Shown one piece after another: positions 30,079 through 34,116 of a DNA stretch of 34,116 nucleotides. The translations under genes and the position numbers were made by a program. Within the stretch, counting starts at the first letter, position 1. Each line of letters starts with the position of its first letter. Under the pieces are notes generated by a model that made no database searches, was not told where the DNA came from, and saw nothing but the letters and a program-made list of their open reading frames with translations. Origin of the DNA: Methylobacterium indicum (GTDB taxonomy: Bacteria; Pseudomonadota; Alphaproteobacteria; Rhizobiales; Beijerinckiaceae); contig NZ_JTHF01000087.1 in the NCBI RefSeq assembly GCF_001043895.1, forward strand, positions 1 through 34,116, written 5' to 3'.

Positions 30079-30150
30079 GGTGAAATTATCACCTTAAGAG
30101 GTTGACATCAAACCAGTGATGGTTGCACCTCATATGGTGATTTTATCACC
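30079..30150. promoter_or_regulatory. Two 15-bp XRE operators and the regulator promoter
   Basis: GGTGA-AATTA-TCACC (30079-30093) and GGTGA-TTTTA-TCACC (30136-30150) are near-identical palindromes 57 bp apart, both preceded by TAT. Operator 1 covers the -10 of the minus-strand regulator (-35 at 30106-30111). Operator 2 lies 16-30 bp before the plus-strand start at 30166. Confidence 0.75.
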
Positions 30151-30165
30151 AATAGGTGAACGCCG

Positions 30166-30492
30166 ATGTCAGCCCGCCGCTCCCTCTCCTGGTCCACCGC
30201 CATGCACGAGCTTCAAGCCGAGCGCCAGCCGGCGGTGGCGCGGCGCGCCCACCTTGCGAGCGTTCAAGCCGCCAGGGTGGAGGCTCTGCGGGCCGCAAGT
30301 GGCACCAAGGCCGGCCTCTGGACGGCGGCGGGCGGCTTCGATCGCCGGGCCATCATGGCCTTCGCCGTCCATCACGCCCGGGCCGTCCTGAACGGCTGCC
30401 TCGCCCGCGGCTGCTGGCGCACCGCGATGGCGCACGGGCTCAAGACTGCGTGGGCGTCGGCTCATGCCGCCCGCCGCGCCGCCACCCACTGA
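30166..30492 (+). CDS. Unknown 108-aa protein divergent from the XRE regulator
   Basis: AGGTGA 8 nt before ATG 30166. The protein begins MSARRSLSWSTAMHELQAER and is Ala/Arg-rich and helical, with FAVHHARAVLNGCLARGCWR near the middle and no recognised motif. It is controlled, by position, by operator 2. It may be a Cro-like or antirepressor counterpart of the divergent regulator, but its sequence shows no HTH signature. Confidence 0.65.
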   Translation: MSARRSLSWSTAMHELQAERQPAVARRAHLASVQAARVEALRAASGTKAGLWTAAGGFDRRAIMAFAVHHARAVLNGCLARGCWRTAMAHGLKTAWASAHAARRAATH

Positions 30493-30508
30493 ACCACTGG
30501 AGAGAACG

Positions 30509-30766
30509 ATGATTGCCGTCAGTGATTGGCACGCCCGCGTCGGCCGGCGTGTGTCCGCCTTCCGAGCCGCGCACGGGCTCACCCTGGCCGAGATGGCCGG
30601 CCGGATTGGGTGCGGTGGGCCGGAGCGCCTCGCGGCCATCGAAGCCGGCGCCGACGACATCCGGCTGGATGACCTGGAGCGCATCGGTGCCGGTATCGGG
30701 TGCGAGGTGCCGGAGCTTCTGGAGGCGGATGAAGGCGAGTGGACGCGCGAGGTGGGGGAGGGCTGA
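30509..30766 (+). CDS. Small XRE-family HTH protein
   Basis: GGAGAG about 6 nt before ATG 30509; 85 aa. VSAFRAAHGLTLAEMAGRIG and ERLAAIEAGADDIRLDDLER form an XRE HTH with an acidic tail (ELLEADEGEWTREVGEG). It is in line with the 30166 gene, 16 bp behind it, so the two probably form an operon. An array of CAGCA/TGCTG octamers starts 11 bp after its stop. Confidence 0.7.
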   Translation: MIAVSDWHARVGRRVSAFRAAHGLTLAEMAGRIGCGGPERLAAIEAGADDIRLDDLERIGAGIGCEVPELLEADEGEWTREVGEG

Positions 30767-30776
30767 GGGGTCCGTT

Positions 30777-30840
30777 GCCAGCAGCCCAGCAACGCAGCAC
30801 TCCAGCAGTCTGCTGCGTTGCTGGAGTGCTGTGTTGCTGC
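30777..30840. repeat. 8-bp-phased palindromic array, locus 5
   Basis: Eight consecutive octamers: four with CAGCA (30779, 30787, 30795, 30803) then four with TGCTG (30811, 30819, 30827, 30835), all exactly 8 bp apart. The halves form a 21-bp stem (30787-30807 with 30819-30839, one G-U pair as RNA) and an 11-nt loop. It lies between the HTH gene and the last cargo region. Confidence 0.75.
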
Positions 30841-30952
30841 TCGGGTCATCGGACGCCCCGGCTGGCGGGGGGGTGATACCCGGTGCCCATCAGCGCACCA
30901 GGTGTCACCCGGATGCTCGCCCTGCTGGGCAACCCGGCGCAGTGGTGTCGCG

Positions 30953-31201
30953 ATGTTGGCGCCCCGCATCTGGAGCCGCCAGGGTGGCGGGGGATTGGAC
31001 CTCGAGGCGGTCCTGTATCGGGTGGCCGGCGACCCGGAGGAGGCCGACATCTGCGAGGGCGAGGCCCGGCGGCGCGAGGCGCTGGTGACCGGCACGTTTG
31101 AGGCCTGCGGCGCCGATCTGGTGGCGCTCGAGGCTACCGCGCGCCGGCAGGATGTGGTGGTCGCGGTGCTGCAGGGCGGGCGGGGGCGTCTGGCTGCGTG
31201 A
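30953..31201 (+). CDS. Possible 82-aa protein
   Basis: ATG 30953 (MLAPRIWSRQGGGGLDLEAV) gives an acidic/basic helical protein, LYRVAGDPEEADICEGEARR. No ribosome site or family is seen, and an overlapping frame (30883-31101) competes. Real but weakly supported. Confidence 0.35.
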   Translation: MLAPRIWSRQGGGGLDLEAVLYRVAGDPEEADICEGEARRREALVTGTFEACGADLVALEATARRQDVVVAVLQGGRGRLAA

Positions 31202-31370
31202 GGCGTCCGGGTTTGAGGGGCAAAGAGAGCCGCCGCTCAGGCCGGCAACCCGCCCTGAACGATAGCGACACGGGACCGGCCAAACTGGGCAAGCGAGGAT
31301 TCAGCTTGCAGCAAGGTTGAAGTTGTATGCACTCTGCAACACGACACTTTAAAATCTCTAGGAGCGAACT

Positions 31371-33140
31371 ATGGCTACCGAGCAATTGAAAAAGATAATT
31401 GCAGATGTTGAGAGCAACAGAATTGTCCTACCTCAGTTTCAAAGAGATTTTGTATGGCAGCCCAGTGCAGTTTTGAAATTATTAACATCTCTATTTAATG
31501 GTTATCCTATTGGATCTATGCTATTGATGGAGAATAACGATAGTTATGACTATCGCCCAATAGATGGAGTGCCGGAGTTAAAAGATATTAAAGATAGAGA
31601 CACGCTTCTAGTTCTGGATGGGCAGCAGAGGCTAACTGCTTGCTATAGAGCGTTTGTTGGCACGCTTGTCGCGACAAGGCACTCAGGAAGATATTATTTT
31701 AATTATTCATCATTCGTTGATAAAATCAAGCAGGGTGAAGAAGTGGACGGCTCCGCTTTGGAAGACTACTTTGTTTTCGTAAAACCTTCTAAGATCGCGA
31801 AAGAGCTTAATAATACTTCTGATGAAACCTCAAAAGGACTGTTTCCACTTGATATTATATTCAAAGAGCCTCGTGGCAGTAACTATGCCGATTGGCTATC
31901 TCGGTACAATTTCGCTTTTGCAAAAGGATCATCAGATGAATTTGAAAAATTAGCGAGAATATCGTCACGATTTCAGACGGATTTTATAGAAAAGGTAACC
32001 GGATATCAGATAAATTACGAAAAGATTACCCGCGACACGAAGCCAGATGTTATTTGCACAGTTTTTGAGACAATAAATACAACGGGCGTCAAATTGACTG
32101 TATTTGATCTATTAGTCGCAAAATCATTCAAAAAGGGGATAAGATTACGAGATAATTTAGAGGATGCGGCATCACGGTTTGAAAATATCAAATATTTCGA
32201 TCCTAATGGCACCTTGATAGCCTCGAGTTATCTTCCGAGAATTATTGGCTTAATGTATAATGGACAGTGCAAAAAGGGCGATCTTCTCCAGCTTCCAGTG
32301 GAGGCGATCGCTGAAAACTGGGACAAATCTGTTTCTGCTCTAGATAAAATCCTAGGTATTATGAGGCATGAGTTTGGATGCATAAAATATGAGTTCATCC
32401 CCTCTATAGATGTTGTAAGTCCGCTTTCTATCATGGTTTCAGATGTAAGGTTTTCAAGAGAGAGGCATTTTGCAAAGTTATCACGTTTATACTGGAATTT
32501 GGTTTTTTCCTTGTACCTTTCCGGCGCACCGGAAACTAAAAGCGCGAGGCTGGTCCGCGAGTGGCGTCAAGATAATGGGTACAGAGACAATGATGAGGCA
32601 CTTCCTGAGGTAATACGGACATTTGGCTTTAGTCCTGAGGAGATCGATGATGCAACCAAAACCTCGACAATATATCGCGGTATTATAACGCTTCTGATCT
32701 CAAATGGTGCGCGCGATTTTGGCATCGGCAACGCACTACTGAAAGATGTCAAAGAGCCAAATATTATTGAAGATCATCATATTTATCCTCAGCAATTTCT
32801 CCGAAATTTTGGTATCAAGGGATATGGAGCAAATGCTATATTGAACAGAACGCCAATACTATCTGAGACAAATAAAATGATTGGAGCTGAAGCGCCTCAT
32901 ATTTATATTTTGAACTCGAAAATCGTTGGCTCCGGTGGATTGAGCGACGGCATACTTGAGGCGCATGCAATAACTAAGAGCAAAATAAGTCAAGATTTTT
33001 CTAAAGAAGTTTTTTCAGAATTTGTATCGAATAGACGGAAGAAAATTATGCGCTTGATAGCGAAAGCTACAGGGCATGATCTACCTCAAGTGCTTGATGA
33101 AGCGCATGTGCATATGAGCGAAAGCGAGTACGCCGAATAA
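31371..33140 (+). CDS. DUF262/HNH (GmrSD-like) putative type IV restriction nuclease
   Basis: 589 aa with AGGAG 7 nt before the ATG. The N-terminal DUF262 domain has LPQFQRDFVW (20-29), VLDGQQRLT (81-89, the DGQQR NTP-binding box) and FETINTTGVKL (232-242). The C-terminal HNH-type nuclease region shows EDHHIYPQQFL (467-477) and a spaced NRTPILSETNK (492-502), the His-Asn pattern of DUF1524/HNH enzymes. GmrSD-type proteins cut modified (glucosylated hydroxymethylated) phage DNA using NTP; both parts are fused here, as in single-chain homologues. It is strongly AT-rich and separately placed, and is most likely defence cargo of the island. Substrate specificity cannot be seen from sequence. Confidence 0.85.
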   Translation: MATEQLKKIIADVESNRIVLPQFQRDFVWQPSAVLKLLTSLFNGYPIGSMLLMENNDSYDYRPIDGVPELKDIKDRDTLLVLDGQQRLTACYRAFVGTLVATRHSGRYYFNYSSFVDKIKQGEEVDGSALEDYFVFVKPSKIAKELNNTSDETSKGLFPLDIIFKEPRGSNYADWLSRYNFAFAKGSSDEFEKLARISSRFQTDFIEKVTGYQINYEKITRDTKPDVICTVFETINTTGVKLTVFDLLVAKSFKKGIRLRDNLEDAASRFENIKYFDPNGTLIASSYLPRIIGLMYNGQCKKGDLLQLPVEAIAENWDKSVSALDKILGIMRHEFGCIKYEFIPSIDVVSPLSIMVSDVRFSRERHFAKLSRLYWNLVFSLYLSGAPETKSARLVREWRQDNGYRDNDEALPEVIRTFGFSPEEIDDATKTSTIYRGIITLLISNGARDFGIGNALLKDVKEPNIIEDHHIYPQQFLRNFGIKGYGANAILNRTPILSETNKMIGAEAPHIYILNSKIVGSGGLSDGILEAHAITKSKISQDFSKEVFSEFVSNRRKKIMRLIAKATGHDLPQVLDEAHVHMSESEYAE

Positions 33141-33375
33141 AGTTCGGGGCTTCAGAATAGCTTGAACCATGACCCAGGCCAGGTGAGTTTGGCATCGCGA
33201 AGGGGCACGTGCGGCTCTTCGCGATGTCTAAGAGAATGCCCCCCGCCACCTGTGTGGCTCCATACGACGACGGTAGCGGCAAGGGCGGTGCGACAGAGTG
33301 GCTCAGCTGTGAGATTGGTATGCCAATGGGCTGGTGTGCTGAGTGCCTCAGCCGACGAGCAGCCCCGGTCGCGAC

Positions 33376-33415
33376 TGCTTACCAGATGCTTACCAGCTCA
33401 ACACTCTGGTAAGCA
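33376..33415. promoter_or_regulatory. Right integrase arm-type sites
   Basis: TGCTTACCAG at 33376-33385 and 33387-33396 (11-bp spacing, as on the left) and an inverted CTGGTAAGCA at 33406-33415. They lie about 50-90 bp inside the right att repeat. This matches the left group and supports both ends belonging to one element. Confidence 0.65.
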
Positions 33416-33462
33416 CCAAGCTGCCTCGCTGCGGCCTAAGTCGTTGATTTGTAAGAGATAAA

Positions 33463-33509
33463 AGTGGTGCCGCAAGAGGGATTCGAACCCCCGACCCCTC
33501 ATTACGAAT
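33463..33509 (-). other. Right att repeat: tRNA-Thr(CGU) 3' half
   Basis: 47 bp matching the left repeat (one C fewer). It reads, in minus orientation, from the anticodon region through the T-arm to the acceptor end with CCA. Three more bases (GAG) continue a tRNA-like anticodon stem, but the D-arm and a GCCGCAA 5' acceptor strand are missing. So no intact tRNA gene is restored here. Confidence 0.7.
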
Positions 33510-33720
33510 GAGGGGCGCACACCTCTCGCAGACGCTGTATGATTTGGACCCTCGAGCGTGAGATCGCTCAGAAAGAAGGCAGTGCACCTTTCAAGCGCTG
33601 CTCCAGTCAGAGCCATGACAACTACCAAATTGTCTGAATGTGATTTCGGATTGAATTCATATTTCCGGATCTTAAGAAGACACTAGCACTCGCAATATAA
33701 GCTAAGTGATTGTTTTGTAA

Positions 33721-33764
33721 TGGTCGGAGCTTGAGGCTTCGAACCGCCGACCCCTAGTCCCCGG
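33721..33764 (-). other. Degenerate tRNA 3'-end-like sequence
   Basis: In minus orientation it reads GGGGACTAGGGGTCGGCGG, TTCGAAGCC and then CTCCGACCA, a T-arm plus acceptor/CCA end. It resembles tRNA-Pro, but the T-stem has mismatches and no 5' half is present. Probably a remnant of another integration site. Confidence 0.35.
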
Positions 33765-33843
33765 AAAGGATCTGGGCTCCTCCTGTATCCGCCCGGATCG
33801 ACGCGATGCCTGGATGTCGGCCGCGCGATGTGATCGTCACCCG

Positions 33844-33921
33844 AAGGGTCGAAACCGCGGATGCGGGTTCGGTGAGCCGTTGCAAGCGGCGAGTAGAGCA
33901 CGCTCCCGCAGGGACGCGCCT
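33844..33921 (+). repeat. Dispersed repeat, copy B
   Basis: Aligned with 1290-1360: GGGTCGAAACCGC, GGGTTCGG, GGCGAGTAG, then CTCCCGCAGGGACGCGCC, with a few short insertions in the middle. Same strand orientation as copy A. Function unknown. Confidence 0.6.
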
Positions 33922-34116
33922 GGATCTCATATTTAGTGAGCACCGACCTCACGACGCCGAAAGTGGCAGCCACGAAGGCGGTCGTCTTGTAGCGATACCG
34001 CAAGGGTTCATGACGCACCTGCAGCAATCCGGAACCGCGATCCCGGCGGACAAGTGCAGGCGGCCCCGCAGCCGAAGCCGGCCATCGCTTTGGCACCTGT
34101 CAACGCCGATTGAAGT

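Larger units (their letters stand above)
11250..33509. mobile_element. tRNA-Thr-associated integrated island (about 22.3 kb)
   Basis: Bounded by direct repeats of a tRNA-Thr(CGU) 3' half (11250-11297 and 33463-33509), with matching integrase arm-site groups just inside each end and a tyrosine integrase next to the left repeat. Contents: integrase, AlpA-like regulators, primase/helicase, iteron region, tail chaperones and tape measure, serine recombinase, HTH regulators and AT-rich cargo. No capsid, portal, terminase, tube or conjugation genes are present. This is consistent with a reduced prophage or phage satellite. Confidence 0.75.
33510..34116. other. Region right of the island, no intact gene
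   Basis: About 600 bp with no convincing coding frame. It has a tRNA-3'-like piece (33721-33770) and a repeat copy (33844-33921). Open frames over 100 codons exist on the minus strand but cross these elements and look non-coding. It may be the scar of another integrated element. Confidence 0.45.

Noticed and set aside
30777..30840. CRISPR-like or integron attC-like array
   Set aside because: Units are only 8 bp with no unique spacers, and no Cas or integron integrase is present; attC R-box features are absent.
33463..33540. Intact tRNA-Thr gene
   Set aside because: The 5' acceptor strand and D-arm cannot be found, so only the 3' half is real.
33683..34096. 137-codon minus frame at the right end
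   Set aside because: It runs through the tRNA-like scrap and the dispersed repeat and shows no family pattern.

Overview
The window looks like a Methylobacterium/Methylorubrum-type alphaproteobacterium (order Hyphomicrobiales). The evidence is high GC, several Ros/MucR-type regulators, and alphaproteobacterial mobile-element families (DUF736, ArdC-like, a ParB-like protein with a long C-terminal tail). This is a judgement from protein families and composition; no database search was run.

Positions 1-10,265 are a GC-rich plasmid- or ICE-like accessory block, mostly on the minus strand. It holds an ArdC-like antirestriction protein, a 250-aa unknown, two small unknowns, a 760-aa ParB-like protein, DUF736 and DUF1640-like proteins, and small membrane and HTH proteins. 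Four of these minus-strand genes, including the cut-off gene at the left edge, carry the same roughly 62-bp leader about 27-36 nt before the start codon, and a fifth carries half of it. A tandem-domain MucR protein (318-1334) and a decayed MucR relic (9938-10264) sit near the ends. Positions 10,459-11,181 are a truncated IS3-family element whose outer end is duplicated in tandem.

Positions 11,250-33,509 form an integrated island of about 22.3 kb. It is bounded by direct repeats of a tRNA-Thr(CGU) 3' half, with matching integrase arm-site pairs at both ends. Backbone genes are a tyrosine integrase, two AlpA-like HTH proteins, an AEP primase/SF3 helicase whose long frame has an in-frame amber codon near its start, inverted 7-bp iterons just downstream (candidate origin), a serine recombinase, and small HTH regulators with clear operators. 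The only virion genes are a tail-assembly chaperone pair with a canonical -1 slippery heptamer (U UUU UUC), a small third ORF, and a 1739-aa tape-measure protein with a lysozyme-like domain. There is no capsid, portal, tube or terminase gene. This looks like either a reduced prophage or a phage satellite carrying just a tail-length module.

AT-rich cargo genes interrupt the backbone: a trypsin-like protease, a secreted Cys-rich protein with an unknown neighbour, a zinc-knuckle-like protein near the integrase, and a DUF262/HNH (GmrSD-like) putative defence nuclease. Just behind the stop codons of backbone genes, and at cargo borders, lie short TGCTG/CAGCA arrays phased at exactly 8 bp (five loci). 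One cargo block is flanked by near-identical 21-bp direct repeats that include the 3' end of the serine recombinase gene. These arrays are the most unusual structural signal in the window and may mark where cargo is inserted or exchanged.
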